Positions 31,933-40,610 are shown, counted from the stretch's first letter. The stretch is 64,000 nt of DNA from Rhizobiaceae bacterium (GCA_019635755.1 JAHBYW010000006.1:62001-126000), one strand, 5' to 3'. Made by a program: numbers and translations. The notes: generated by a model from the sequence alone, not told the origin.

Positions 31933-33822
31933 GTGAAATCATCCATCGCGACCGTTTCGATCAGCGGCGACCTGACCGAGAAGCTGGCGGCCATCGCGGC
32001 GGCGGGTTTCGACGGCGTCGAGATCTTCGAGAACGACTTCCTCGCCTTCGACGGGACGCCGCGCGACGTCGGAAGGATCGCGCGCGACGCCGGGCTCGAG
32101 ATCACCTGCTTCCAGCCGTTCAGGGACTTCGAGGGGCTGCCCGAGCCGCAGCGCAGCCGGGCGTTCGACCGGGCCGAACGCAAGTTCGACCTGATGCAGG
32201 AACTGGGCGCCGAGCTGATGCTGGTCTGTTCGAGCGTCTCGCCGGTGGCGCTCGGCGGCATCGACCGCGCCGCCGGCGATTTCCGGGCGCTGGGAGAACG
32301 CGCGGCCAAGCGGGGGTTGCGCGTCGGCTACGAGGCGCTCGCCTGGGGCCGGCATGTGAGCGATCACCGCGATGCGTGGGAGATCGTCCGTCGCGCCGAC
32401 TATCCGAGCGTCGGGCTCATCCTCGATTCGTTCCACACGCTGGCGCGGAAGATCGACATCGGTTCGATTCGCGCCATTCCCGGCGACCGCATCTTCATCG
32501 TCCAGCTGGCCGACGCGCCATCCGTCGAGATGGACCTGCTCTACCGCAGCCGCCATTTCCGCAACATGCCGGGCGAGGGGGATCTGCCCGTCGGCGAATT
32601 CATGGCGGCGGTCGCGGCCACGGGCTACGACGGCTATCTCTCGCTGGAGATCTTCAACGACCAGTTCCGTGGCGGGTCGCCGACGTCCATCGCGGCCGAC
32701 GGCAAGCGGTCTCTCCTGTGGCTGATGGATCAGGTCAACCGCGAACGTCCGGCGCTCAGGCTGGGCGTTCCGGCGATGCCGCCGCCGGTTGCCGCGCTCG
32801 GCGTCGAATTCCTGGAGTTCGCGACCGATCCGGCCGGCGCGGCGAACCTCGGCGGACTGCTGTCGACGCTCGGCTTCCGGCTCGCCGGGCGCCACCTCTC
32901 GAAGGACGTGGTGCTCTACCGCCAGGGCGACATCAAGATCGTCGTCAACACCGACCGCGACGGCTTCGCCAGGACGGCATTCAACGTTCACGGGACGTCG
33001 GTCTATGCGCTCGGGCTCAAGGTCGACGACGCGGCAGCAACGGTCGCGCGGGCGAGGGCGCTCGGCGCGGAGCCGTTCGAGCAGGCGGTCGGTCCGGGCG
33101 AACTCGCCATCCCGGCGGTCCGGGGAGTCGGGGGCGGCGTGGTCTACTTCATCGACGACCGCTCGGGCCTGTCCAGGGTGTGGGACGTGGAGTTCAGCGC
33201 GACCGAAGACGAGGGAACCGCCGACGCCGGCCTGACGCGGATCGACCATGTCGGCCAGTCGATGGATTATGGCGAGATGCTGAGCTGGCTGCTGTTCTAC
33301 ACGTCGATCTTCCGCACGGACAAAGCTCCGATGGTGGACGTGATCGACCCGTCGGGAATCGTGCGGAGCCAGGCGATCGAAAGTCCGGACGGCCTGCTTC
33401 GGCTGACACTGAACGGGGCGGAGAACCGGCGCACGCTCGCAGGGCGCTTCGTGGCCGAAAGCTTCGGCTCCGCGGTGCAGCACGTCGCCTTCGCGACCGA
33501 CGACATCTTCGCGACGGCGGCGGCATTGAAGGCGGCGGGCTTCGAACCGCTGAAGATGTCGCCAAACTACTATGACGACGTCGAAGCACGCTTCGGCCTC
33601 GATCCCGATCTCGCCGACCGACTCGGACGGGAGAACATCCTCTACGACCGCGACGAGCACGGCGAATACTTCCAGCTTTACGCGCCGGCGATCGGCGAGG
33701 GCTTCATCGTCGAGGTGGTGGAGCGCCGTGGCGGTTATCGGGGATACGGCGCACCGAACGCACCGTTCCGCATCGCCGCCCAGAAGCGGCTGCTGAGGCC
33801 CGCCGGCATGCCGAAAGTGTAG
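31933..33822 (+). CDS. quiC: 3-dehydroshikimate dehydratase with C-terminal HPPD-like domain
   Basis: 629 residues. Residues 1-270 form a sugar-phosphate-isomerase-like TIM barrel with likely metal ligands Glu134 (GYEALAWG), Asp165 (LILDSFH), Gln191 (IVQLAD) and Glu239 (YLSLEIF). Residues 285-629 are two VOC repeats like 4-hydroxyphenylpyruvate dioxygenase, with iron-type ligands His439 (RIDHVGQ), His517 (VQHVAFA) and Glu594 (FIVEVVER). The barrel converts 3-dehydroshikimate to protocatechuate. GTG start with GGAG 6 nt upstream, just after the TetR operator. Whether the second domain is catalytic is not known from sequence. Confidence 0.88.
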   Translation: MKSSIATVSISGDLTEKLAAIAAAGFDGVEIFENDFLAFDGTPRDVGRIARDAGLEITCFQPFRDFEGLPEPQRSRAFDRAERKFDLMQELGAELMLVCSSVSPVALGGIDRAAGDFRALGERAAKRGLRVGYEALAWGRHVSDHRDAWEIVRRADYPSVGLILDSFHTLARKIDIGSIRAIPGDRIFIVQLADAPSVEMDLLYRSRHFRNMPGEGDLPVGEFMAAVAATGYDGYLSLEIFNDQFRGGSPTSIAADGKRSLLWLMDQVNRERPALRLGVPAMPPPVAALGVEFLEFATDPAGAANLGGLLSTLGFRLAGRHLSKDVVLYRQGDIKIVVNTDRDGFARTAFNVHGTSVYALGLKVDDAAATVARARALGAEPFEQAVGPGELAIPAVRGVGGGVVYFIDDRSGLSRVWDVEFSATEDEGTADAGLTRIDHVGQSMDYGEMLSWLLFYTSIFRTDKAPMVDVIDPSGIVRSQAIESPDGLLRLTLNGAENRRTLAGRFVAESFGSAVQHVAFATDDIFATAAALKAAGFEPLKMSPNYYDDVEARFGLDPDLADRLGRENILYDRDEHGEYFQLYAPAIGEGFIVEVVERRGGYRGYGAPNAPFRIAAQKRLLRPAGMPKV

Positions 33823-33842
33823 CCGCCCAGGACCCGGTTCGC

Positions 33843-34268
33843 TCAGTTGTGGTCGTCGGGAAACGACGGGATCGGCAGGAATTCGACGCCGTCCTCGACC
33901 AGGGAACGCGCCTCGTTGGGCGTCGCCTCCCCGTAGATGCCCCGAGCTTCGGTCTCGCCGAAATGGATCTTGCGCGCTTCCTCGGCGAACTTGTCGCCGA
34001 CATAGTCGGCGTTCTCGCGCATCTTCTCCGACAGCGCCTTGAGCTGAACCATCGCCTGCTTCTGCGCCTCGCCCATGGCGAGCGCCATCTTCTCCTTGCG
34101 GCGGCCGGTCGAGACGGCAGGTGCCATCAGCGCCTTTCCGACCTTCGCCGAGCCGCAGACGGGGCACTCGACGAAGCCGCGCTTCTTCTGCTTGTCGAAA
34201 TCGTCGTTGGAGCGGAACCAGCCGTCGAAATCGTGGTCGCGCTCGCAGGTCAGGCTGAACTTGATCAA
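33843..34268 (-). CDS. DUF1178-family protein
   Basis: 141 residues from a TTG start overlapping the upstream stop (TTGA), analogous to the M-I-K-F start of relatives. An N-terminal FSLTCERDHDFDGWF and a CPVCG pair suggest a zinc-ribbon-like site together with the first Cys. RENADYVGDKFAEEARKIH and the C-terminal FLPIPSF are conserved family blocks. Function is unknown. It is the last gene of the grxC-hydrolase-DUF1178 operon common in Rhizobiales. Confidence 0.85.
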   Translation of the reverse strand: MIKFSLTCERDHDFDGWFRSNDDFDKQKKRGFVECPVCGSAKVGKALMAPAVSTGRRKEKMALAMGEAQKQAMVQLKALSEKMRENADYVGDKFAEEARKIHFGETEARGIYGEATPNEARSLVEDGVEFLPIPSFPDDHN

Positions 34269-35125
34269 GACGCCGCCCTCAGCGGCCGTGCCGGACCCGC
34301 TGCCGGAACGGCGAACTCCCGCGCGTTCCTCAGATTGGGGATCTTCTTGCGGGCTGCGGCCGACGCCGCGGTGTCGATCTCGGCGACGATCACGCCGGGC
34401 TGGTCTCCGTCGACCTCGGCGACGATCCTGCCCCACGGATCGATGATCATCGAGTGGCCGTAGGTCTCGCGGCCGTCCTCGTGGAGGCCGCCCTGGGCGG
34501 CCGCCACGACCCAGGCGCCGTTCTCGATGGCGCGGGCGCGCAGGAGCACATGCCAGTGCGCCTCGCCGGTCTGCCGCGTGAAGGCGGCGGGCACGGTCAG
34601 CACCTCGGCGCCGGCCAGGGCCTCGGCCCGGAACAGTTGGGGGAAACGGACATCGTAGCACACGGCAAAGCCAAGCCGCGCGAAGGGAAGGTCGGCGACG
34701 GTCGACGAGGTGCCCGGTTCGTAGGTTGCCGATTCCCGCCAGCTCTCGCCATTGTCGAGGTCGACGTCGAACATGTGGATCTTGTCGTAGGTCGCAGCCA
34801 GGGAACCGGACGGGTCGAACAGGAAAGCGCGGTTCGCGACCTTGCCGTCCGGCCGCGCGATGGCCGTCGATCCGACGTGGAGGTGGATGCCAAGCTCCTT
34901 GGCCAGCCGCTGCGCCGTCTGATAGATCAGGTCCTGCTGGTCGGCCCGCAGCGACGCCTTGAGGCTCTCCTTGTCCCGCATCAGCGCGCCGGTCATCTCG
35001 GGTGTCTGGACATAGGTCGCGCCGGCAGCGGTGGCCTCGCGGACGAAGCCTTCCATCGCCTTCGCGTTGCGCGCGACGTCGGTGCCGGAACGCATCTGGA
35101 CCGCGGCCGCCTTGAAAACGCTCAT
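34265..35125 (-). CDS. Carbon-nitrogen hydrolase (nitrilase superfamily, Nit1/Nit2-like)
   Basis: 286 residues. The catalytic triad is visible: Glu in QTPEMTGAL, Lys in [11 protein letters not shown] and Cys in [22 protein letters not shown] and [11 protein letters not shown] are typical of the Nit branch that deaminates oxidised glutathione or acts as an omega-amidase. The ATG at 35125 overlaps the glutaredoxin stop (ATGA). A glutathione-repair role would fit its glutaredoxin neighbour. Confidence 0.88.
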   Translation of the reverse strand: MSVFKAAAVQMRSGTDVARNAKAMEGFVREATAAGATYVQTPEMTGALMRDKESLKASLRADQQDLIYQTAQRLAKELGIHLHVGSTAIARPDGKVANRAFLFDPSGSLAATYDKIHMFDVDLDNGESWRESATYEPGTSSTVADLPFARLGFAVCYDVRFPQLFRAEALAGAEVLTVPAAFTRQTGEAHWHVLLRARAIENGAWVVAAAQGGLHEDGRETYGHSMIIDPWGRIVAEVDGDQPGVIVAEIDTAASAAARKKIPNLRNAREFAVPAAGPARPLRAAS

Positions 35126-35418
35126 GCCTTGGTGCTCCCCGTATCCTGACCGGGTTCCGCGCTGGCGGCGAGGAGCGGATCCAGGCGACCGCGCTGCTCC
35201 AGCTCGAACAGGTCGTCGCAGCCGCCGACATGGGTGTCGCCGATGAAGATCTGCGGGAAGGTACTGCGCCCGCTGGCCCGCTGGATCATCTCCTGCCGCA
35301 GTTCCGGCGAGAAGCTCGCGTCGTGCTCGGTATAGGCCACGCCCTTGCGCTCGAGCAGCCGTTTCGCCCGCTCGGAGTAGCCGCACATGATCCGCGTATA
35401 GATTTCGACGCCCGCCAT
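35122..35418 (-). CDS. grxC: Glutaredoxin (GrxC type) with a CGYS active site
   Basis: 98 residues, glutaredoxin fold: VEIYTRIMCGYSERAKRLL at the start, TFPQIFIG with the cis-Pro, and VGGCDDL for glutathione binding. The active site is C-G-Y-S (Cys12, Ser15) instead of C-P-Y-C, so it should act by a monothiol mechanism. First gene of an operon with the nitrilase-family hydrolase and DUF1178. It reduces glutathionylated proteins in the cytoplasm. Confidence 0.88.
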   Translation of the reverse strand: MAGVEIYTRIMCGYSERAKRLLERKGVAYTEHDASFSPELRQEMIQRASGRSTFPQIFIGDTHVGGCDDLFELEQRGRLDPLLAASAEPGQDTGSTKA

Positions 35419-35445
35419 CGCTCGGTCCGGAAGCCCCTGCGCAGC

Positions 35446-36231
35446 CTATATAGGGCCGGCGTCGTCGGGCAGGAAGTCCCCCGGCAGCACGCGGGCGAAG
35501 GTCAGCACGTCGACGCCCTTGGCGCCCCTGCGCTTCAGCGCCCTCGCAACGGCTGCAACCGTCGCGCCCGTGGTGTAGACGTCATCGACGACGAGCACGC
35601 GGCGGCCGCGCACGGCGATCTCGCGGTCGGGCGGCACCTTGAACGCGCCGCGCACATTGTCCTCGCGCTGACGCTGGCCCAGCCCGACCTGCTGGGCCGT
35701 CGGCTTGACGCGCATCACCACCTGGGGATCGAACGGCTTTCCCGCCTGCCGGGCGACCGCGCGCGCCAGCTCCGCCGACTGGTTGAAGCGCCGCCCGAGA
35801 AAGCGGCGCCAGTGCAGCGGGACCGGCGTGACCACGTCGGCCTCCGCGAGAAGCTCCGCGCCCGCCCGCATCATCCACCGCGCCATCCAGGGCGCGAGGT
35901 CCGTGCGGTCGTTGTATTTCAGGCCGCGCACCATGTCGCGCGCCACGCCGCTGTAGGCAACGGCCGCCCGCGCGCGCTCGAAAGGCGGCGGGTTGGCGAT
36001 CGCTTCCGCCGACAGGAAGCCCTCGCCCATGTCGTGGCTGAACGGCGTGCCCATGACCGCGCACCATGGCTTTTCCAGAAAGCGCAGCTTCGGCCAGCAG
36101 GCGCCGCAGAGCGTGCCGGGTTCCCGCAGGTGGCGGCCGCATCCCGGACAGGCTGGCGGAAACAGGACCGCCGCCGGCCAGGCGAGGCCCCGTCGCAGAA
36201 GCCGCTTGATATCGAGGTGCGCTTCGGACAC
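35446..36231 (-). CDS. comF: ComF-family protein (phosphoribosyltransferase-like)
   Basis: About 261 residues from a GTG start. A four-Cys zinc ribbon, CPGCGRHLREPGTLCGAC, is at residues 28-45. RRFNQSAELAR and the PRPP-binding loop VLVVDDVYTTGATV (near residues 219-232) are the family hallmarks. Members take part in DNA uptake or have an unknown phosphoribosyltransferase role. It diverges from the methyltransferase gene with almost no space. Confidence 0.85.
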   Translation of the reverse strand: MSEAHLDIKRLLRRGLAWPAAVLFPPACPGCGRHLREPGTLCGACWPKLRFLEKPWCAVMGTPFSHDMGEGFLSAEAIANPPPFERARAAVAYSGVARDMVRGLKYNDRTDLAPWMARWMMRAGAELLAEADVVTPVPLHWRRFLGRRFNQSAELARAVARQAGKPFDPQVVMRVKPTAQQVGLGQRQREDNVRGAFKVPPDREIAVRGRRVLVVDDVYTTGATVAAVARALKRRGAKGVDVLTFARVLPGDFLPDDAGPI

Positions 36232-36234
36232 GAG

Positions 36235-37161
36235 GTGACCATAGCACCGGACGCGCCCCGTGGCGCCTGCTTTCCGGTGCAGGCGGTGAACCTCGTGCAG
36301 CCGATCGTCGACAGCGGACTGATACTTCAGCGGCGTCTCCGTGCCCTGCGGGCCGGGGCGCCGGATGCCGATTTCCTGGTGCGCCGCGTCGCCGACGACC
36401 TCGCCGACCGGCTGGCCGCCGTCCAGCGCCGCTTCGAGGCGCCGGCGACGCTCTTTTCGTGGTCGCCGGCGGCCGCCGCGGCGATCGCGGCATCGGGTCG
36501 GGCGGCCGCGGCTGACAGGGTGGAGGCCGATCCCACGTTCCTGCCCGGCGGCGAAGGGGTGGTGAGCGGCCTCGACCGGGTTCCGCTCGCGCCCGCGAGC
36601 CGCGATCTCGTCGTGTCGCTGCTGTCGCTGCAGGATGCCAACGACATCCCCGGGTTGCTGGCCCAGATACGCCGGTCGCTCAAGCCGGACGGGCTCTTCC
36701 TCGGCGCACTTGCAGGCGCAGGGACGCTCGGCGAGCTTCGCGAAAGCCTGCTCGCCGCCGAGACGGAGATTGCCGGCGGCGCCAGTCCGCGCGTGATGCC
36801 GTTCACCGATGTCCGCGATGCCGGTGCATTGCTGCAGCGCGCCGGCTTCGCCCTGCCCGTCGCCGACATCGACACGGTGACCGTGCGCTACGCGACGATG
36901 TTCGACCTGATGCGCGACCTGCGCGCGATGGGCGCCACCAATGCCATGGTCGACCGTTCGCGCCGACCGGCGACCCGCCGGTTCTTCACGCGCGCGGCGG
37001 AACTCTACGCGGAGCGTTTCGCCGGACCCGACGGGCGCATCCCGGCGACGTTCAACATCGTCTGGCTGTCGGGCTGGGCACCGCATGAGAGCCAGCAGAA
37101 GCCGCTCAAGCCCGGATCGGCCACGACTTCACTGGCAAAGGCGTTGAGAGGCGACGGCTGA
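36235..37161 (+). CDS. SAM-dependent methyltransferase-like protein (NDUFAF5/BioC-related)
   Basis: About 308 residues. IVDSGLILQRRLR at the N terminus, RVADDLADRLAAVQRRF, SLLSLQDANDIPG (equivalent to the S-x-x-x-L-x-W-x-N-D block), SLKPDGLFLGALAG and PFTDVRDAGALLQRAGFALP match alphaproteobacterial relatives of NDUFAF5, which modify an arginine of complex I. The glycine-rich SAM loop is weak in this copy. The GTG at 36235 is only 3 nt from the divergent comF start; a GTG at 36286 gives a more typical N terminus and leaves promoter space. Confidence 0.78.
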   Translation: MTIAPDAPRGACFPVQAVNLVQPIVDSGLILQRRLRALRAGAPDADFLVRRVADDLADRLAAVQRRFEAPATLFSWSPAAAAAIAASGRAAAADRVEADPTFLPGGEGVVSGLDRVPLAPASRDLVVSLLSLQDANDIPGLLAQIRRSLKPDGLFLGALAGAGTLGELRESLLAAETEIAGGASPRVMPFTDVRDAGALLQRAGFALPVADIDTVTVRYATMFDLMRDLRAMGATNAMVDRSRRPATRRFFTRAAELYAERFAGPDGRIPATFNIVWLSGWAPHESQQKPLKPGSATTSLAKALRGDG

Positions 37162-37275
37162 GCGGCCTAAATCCTGGTCTCGTGTGTCGCGGGTTTCGGC
37201 AGGGGTCACGGCTTCGATCCGATGGAGTGCCGTGTCGTGGGCGACGCGAGGCGGCCTCGCCTCGGTTCAGGATGT

Positions 37276-37452
37276 TTACTGGGAGAGGTCTTCCAGCGTG
37301 TTCGCGGCGCTGTTCCACATCGCCTCGAGCGAATTCCCGACCTGACTGACGCCACCGACGATGGCCAGCGACAGGACCGCGACGATCAGGCCGTATTCGA
37401 TTGCGGTCGCACCGGATTCGTCCCGCACGAAGCGGAAGATTCGCGTTATCAT
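37276..37452 (-). CDS. Flp-family type IVb pilin
   Basis: 58 residues, short and easily missed. ATG at 37452 with GAGGAGA 6 nt upstream. The sequence begins MITRIFRFVRDESGATAIEY and continues with a single hydrophobic segment (GLIVAVLSLAIVGGV, residues 21-35). The processing site is D-E-S-G-A-T-A-I-E-Y: prepilin peptidase should cut after Gly14 and the mature chain keeps the Glu-Tyr pair. It would polymerise as the pilus shaft if exported by a Tad system. No cpa/tad genes are nearby. Confidence 0.88.
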   Translation of the reverse strand: MITRIFRFVRDESGATAIEYGLIVAVLSLAIVGGVSQVGNSLEAMWNSAANTLEDLSQ

Positions 37453-37474
37453 GACGTTCTCCTCGCCGCAGACC

Positions 37475-37516
37475 TTAACGCACCGGTGTTAAAAGAGGTT
37501 AACGCGGCACGCTTAA
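37475..37516. promoter_or_regulatory. Cluster of four TTAA boxes upstream of the Flp pilin
   Basis: TTAA occurs at 37475, 37489, 37499 and 37513, three of them as TTAAC on one strand or the other, spaced 14, 10 and 14 nt. They lie 23-64 nt upstream of the pilin ATG. TTAA-N7-TTAA is the CtrA site; these spacings are near but not equal to that. Confidence 0.35.
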
Positions 37517-37563
37517 CCGCGGGTGAAGATGCCGCGGCGGACGTCGGTTGTAGCAGGTTGTCG

Positions 37564-37890
37564 TCAGCAGTCGCCGCTCTTCGCGCCGTTGTCGCGGATC
37601 ACGCAGATCGAATCGGGCGAGCCCTGGAGGACGCTGCGGCGGATGGTGTACTGGCCCTTGTAGCCGGTGGCGCCCACCGAGCCGGTGACCGTGCGGTCGA
37701 CGCCGGGATCGAAGAAATCGGACTGCGCGAGATAGTCGTCGTCGCTGCCGTCCAGCAGCGGTGTCAGGATGAGCGCCAGCGCGATGCCGGCGGTGCCGAA
37801 CAGGAGCGTCGCGCGCAGCATGCCTGCGCCCGCGGTGGCGAAGTCCCAGCCGCGCCCGCGCGTCAGTTCCCAATCGTCGTCCGGCTGCAT
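37564..37890 (-). CDS. Hypothetical membrane protein
   Basis: 108 residues, not recognised. An acidic N terminus (MQPDDDWEL) is followed by one hydrophobic helix, MLRATLLFGTAGIALALILT (residues 24-43), then an acidic stretch with DGSDDDYLAQ and a C-terminal domain with two Cys (ICVIRDNGAKSGDC). This suggests a single-pass protein with the Cys-bearing domain outside. It lies upstream of the Flp pilin on the same strand and may relate to it, but nothing in the sequence proves this. Confidence 0.7.
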   Translation of the reverse strand: MQPDDDWELTRGRGWDFATAGAGMLRATLLFGTAGIALALILTPLLDGSDDDYLAQSDFFDPGVDRTVTGSVGATGYKGQYTIRRSVLQGSPDSICVIRDNGAKSGDC

Positions 37891-37986
37891 CCGATGCTCC
37901 AGGCCCCACCGGCCGCCACAGCGACCGTGCCGGAGAACTTTTTCACGACAGGATAAAGGATCGATTAACGCACGAACGGCTTGGCG

Positions 37987-38397
37987 TCAGAGCAGGTCGA
38001 CCAGGAACGGAATGAGCGGCTCGTCGGCCGGCGGCATCTGGTAATCGCGGAGCCGGTTCGGCCGCACCCATTTCACCGCGGCGACCTCGATCGGCCGTGG
38101 CTCGCCCGAGAAGCGCCGGCAGACGAAGAGCGGCATCAGCAGGTGGAACGCCTCGTAGGAATGGCTGGCGAAGGTCAGCGGCGCGAGGCAGGGGATCTGC
38201 GTCTCCACCCCGATCTCCTCGCGCAGCTCCCGCACGATCGTCTCCTCGGGCGTTTCCCCCGGCTCGATCTTGCCGCCGGGAAATTCCCACAGGCCGGCCA
38301 GCTGCTTGCCTTCGGGGCGCTGGGCGATCAGCACCCGTCCGTCGGCGTCGATCAGTGCGCAGGCCGCGACGAGAAGGATAGTCTTCTGGGAGGACAT
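37987..38397 (-). CDS. mutT: (Deoxy)nucleoside triphosphate pyrophosphohydrolase, MutT-like Nudix
   Basis: 136 residues. The Nudix box runs from GGKIEPGETPEETIVREL into REEIG, residues about 42-63, with all consensus Gly, Glu and Arg positions. LLVAACALIDADGRVLIAQR at the start is typical of MutT. It removes 8-oxo-dGTP from the nucleotide pool. Its ATG overlaps the GNAT stop, in an argJ-GNAT-mutT operon frequent in Rhizobiales. Confidence 0.9.
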   Translation of the reverse strand: MSSQKTILLVAACALIDADGRVLIAQRPEGKQLAGLWEFPGGKIEPGETPEETIVRELREEIGVETQIPCLAPLTFASHSYEAFHLLMPLFVCRRFSGEPRPIEVAAVKWVRPNRLRDYQMPPADEPLIPFLVDLL

Positions 38398-39158
38398 CAG
38401 GTCGCCTCGAGGGGCTGGCGGTAGACATAGCGGTAGACTTCGGCGAAGCCGATGGACCGGTAGAGCGCGCAGGCCGCCGCGTTGGAGGCCTCGACCTGCA
38501 GCCAGCCTGTCAAGGCGCCGCGCGTACGTGCCCAGTTCAGAGCGGACAGAACCAGCCGCCGACCGTGCCCCTTGCCGCGCTCGGACGGTGTCGTGGCGAC
38601 CTCGAAGAGGCCGGCGAGGTCGGCGTCGGCCACGCAGATCGCGGTGGCGGCAGGCCGCCCGTCGGCTTCCGCGATGAACAGACCGGCCTCCGATCGGATG
38701 GCCCCGATGATGCCGGCGAGGCCCGTGGTGCGGGCGCCGTCATAGCCGTGGATCGCCGCCGCGGCGGCGATGAAGCGCTCGCGATCGCGGTAGGGGAGCT
38801 GCACCACGCCCTTGTCGAGGCCGGACAGGTCCAGGCGCATCACGATCGACTCGTCGAAGCGGCTCCAGCCCAGCCCGTCGAGATGCGCGTGCAGCCGGAC
38901 CCCCGCCAGCGGCGACAGCCGGAAGGTGAGGGCGCGCCCGGCCTCGCGGAACAGGTCGCGCGCCCGGGCGATGCGCTCGCCGAGGCGGGAGAGGTCGCTC
39001 GGATCGAGCGGATTGACGGAATTGAGGCGCTTGGCGGGATGGCTGGCGGTAAGCCGGATCGCCCAGGTGCCGTCGTAGACCACCGAACCCGCCGGCCATG
39101 CACGGAACCCCGCCGCCTCGAAGCGGCGGACGGCGGGCAGGTCGGATGCCGCCTGCAC
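38397..39158 (-). CDS. GNAT-family N-acetyltransferase
   Basis: About 253 residues. The acetyl-CoA block is LFEVATTPSERGKGHGRRLV near residues 182-201, followed by EASNAAACALYRSIGFAEVY, the usual GNAT C terminus. The N-terminal half is a second, degenerate GNAT-like domain. The GTG at 39158 gives a 7-nt gap after argJ and has GAGG upstream; an ATG at 39197 would overlap argJ by 32 nt. Substrate unknown. Confidence 0.82.
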   Translation of the reverse strand: MQAASDLPAVRRFEAAGFRAWPAGSVVYDGTWAIRLTASHPAKRLNSVNPLDPSDLSRLGERIARARDLFREAGRALTFRLSPLAGVRLHAHLDGLGWSRFDESIVMRLDLSGLDKGVVQLPYRDRERFIAAAAAIHGYDGARTTGLAGIIGAIRSEAGLFIAEADGRPAATAICVADADLAGLFEVATTPSERGKGHGRRLVLSALNWARTRGALTGWLQVEASNAAACALYRSIGFAEVYRYVYRQPLEAT

Positions 39159-39165
39159 GCCCGCC

Positions 39166-40407
39166 TCAGCTCCGGTAGTCGCCGTTGATCTCGACATATT
39201 CCTTGGTGAGGTCGCAGGTCCAGACCGTCGCCTCGCCCTTGCCGAGGCCGATGTCGGCGCGGATCGCGATGGCCTCGCCCTTCATGTAGGCGGAAACCTT
39301 GTCCTCGGAATATTTGGGATCGCGCTCGCCCCGGTGCGCCACGCGGATGCCGCCGAAGGAGATCGACAGCCGGTCGCGGTCGGCCGGTTCGCCGGCCTTG
39401 CCGACGGCCATGACCACGCGGCCCCAGTTGGCGTCCTCGCCGGCAATCGCCGTCTTGACCAGCGGCGAGTTGGCGATCGACAGCGCGATCGTCTTCGCCG
39501 ATCTGGCCGAGGTCGCGCCGGTGACGGTGATCTGGATCTCCTTGCGCGCGCCCTCGCCGTCGCGCACCACCTGCAGCGCCAGCGATTTCAGCACCGTGCC
39601 CAGCGCCTCCCGGAAGGCGCCGAGGCGGCGATCCGACGCCTTCTCGATGCGCGGCGCGCCGTGTTTGCCCGCGGCGCCGGTGGCGAAAAGCAGCAGCGTG
39701 TCGCTGGTCGAGGTGTCGCTGTCGACGGTCACCGCGTTGAAGCTGTCGCCGACGCCGCGGGAGAGCAGCGCCTGCAGGACGGGGGCGGCAATCGGCGCGT
39801 CGGTGGCGATGAAGGAGAGCATCGTCGCCATGTCCGGCGCGATCATGCCGGCACCCTTGGCGATCCCGTTGATCGTCACCGGGGTGCCGCCGAGGTCGAC
39901 GGTGGCGGTGGCGTACTTCGGATAGGTGTCGGTGGTCATGATGGCCTTGCCGGCCTCGGTCCAGCCATCCGGGGCCGCGCTCGCAGCAAGGCCCTCCAGC
40001 AAGTGCGCGAACTTGCCGGCATCCAGCGGCTCGCCGATCACGCCGGTCGAGGCGAGGAACACCTCGCCGGCCTTGCATCCTGCCGCCGCCGCCGCGGCCT
40101 TCGCGGTCAGCGCGGTGGTCTCGCGCCCGCGCTTGCCGGTGAAGGCATTGGCGTTGCCGGAATTCACGACGAGCGCGCGCGCCGTCCCGCCGCCGAGGTT
40201 CCTGCGGCACAGATCGACCGGCGCCGACGGGCATTTGGAACGGGTGAAGACGCCGGCCACCTCGGTGCCCTTGTCGAACACCATCAGCATCAGGTCGGTG
40301 CGGTTCCTGTACTTGATGCCCGCTTCGGCGGTGGCGATGCGCACGCCACCGATCGCCGGCATGGTCGGGTAGCTCTTCGGGGCGAGGGGGGAAATCTTGG
40401 CGGACAT
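39166..40407 (-). CDS. argJ: Bifunctional glutamate N-acetyltransferase / N-acetylglutamate synthase
   Basis: 413 residues. The autocleavage site is [14 protein letters not shown] with Thr195 as nucleophile of the beta chain. [12 protein letters not shown] and STGVIGEPL are alpha-chain blocks; [15 protein letters not shown] lies in the beta chain. It transfers the acetyl group from N-acetylornithine to glutamate in arginine biosynthesis. The ATG at 40407 has AGAGG upstream and gives the normal length; earlier in-frame starts are rejected. Confidence 0.95.
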   Translation of the reverse strand: MSAKISPLAPKSYPTMPAIGGVRIATAEAGIKYRNRTDLMLMVFDKGTEVAGVFTRSKCPSAPVDLCRRNLGGGTARALVVNSGNANAFTGKRGRETTALTAKAAAAAAGCKAGEVFLASTGVIGEPLDAGKFAHLLEGLAASAAPDGWTEAGKAIMTTDTYPKYATATVDLGGTPVTINGIAKGAGMIAPDMATMLSFIATDAPIAAPVLQALLSRGVGDSFNAVTVDSDTSTSDTLLLFATGAAGKHGAPRIEKASDRRLGAFREALGTVLKSLALQVVRDGEGARKEIQITVTGATSARSAKTIALSIANSPLVKTAIAGEDANWGRVVMAVGKAGEPADRDRLSISFGGIRVAHRGERDPKYSEDKVSAYMKGEAIAIRADIGLGKGEATVWTCDLTKEYVEINGDYRS

Positions 40408-40610
40408 CGGACCTCTGCGGCGCATTTCCGGGTTCGCGCTCGTTTGCCCCAGACGCTTCCGCCGCGCAAGGCCGCCCACGCCCGTGACGCCGGGGTCCGT
40501 CCCCGGCGTGTTGCGCGGCGTTGCGCAACATGCCGGGCGGGGAAGGGGCATCTGTGTCCTCACGAGCCGGGGCAATGGCGCTCCGGCCGGTCAAAGTGAG
40601 GAGAATGAGC

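Noticed and set aside
31939-34167. 742-residue minus-strand open frame
   Set aside because: It is antisense to quiC and arises from GC-rich codon bias; its composition (Arg/Asp/Glu-rich, no motifs) is not protein-like.
35446-37086. 546-residue reading of the comF frame
   Set aside because: Everything beyond the GTG at 36231 is antisense to the methyltransferase gene and lacks domains.
37475-37502. Exact CtrA box TTAA-N7-TTAA
   Set aside because: The measured gaps are N10, N6 and N10, none equal to N7, so the site is reported only as a TTAA cluster.
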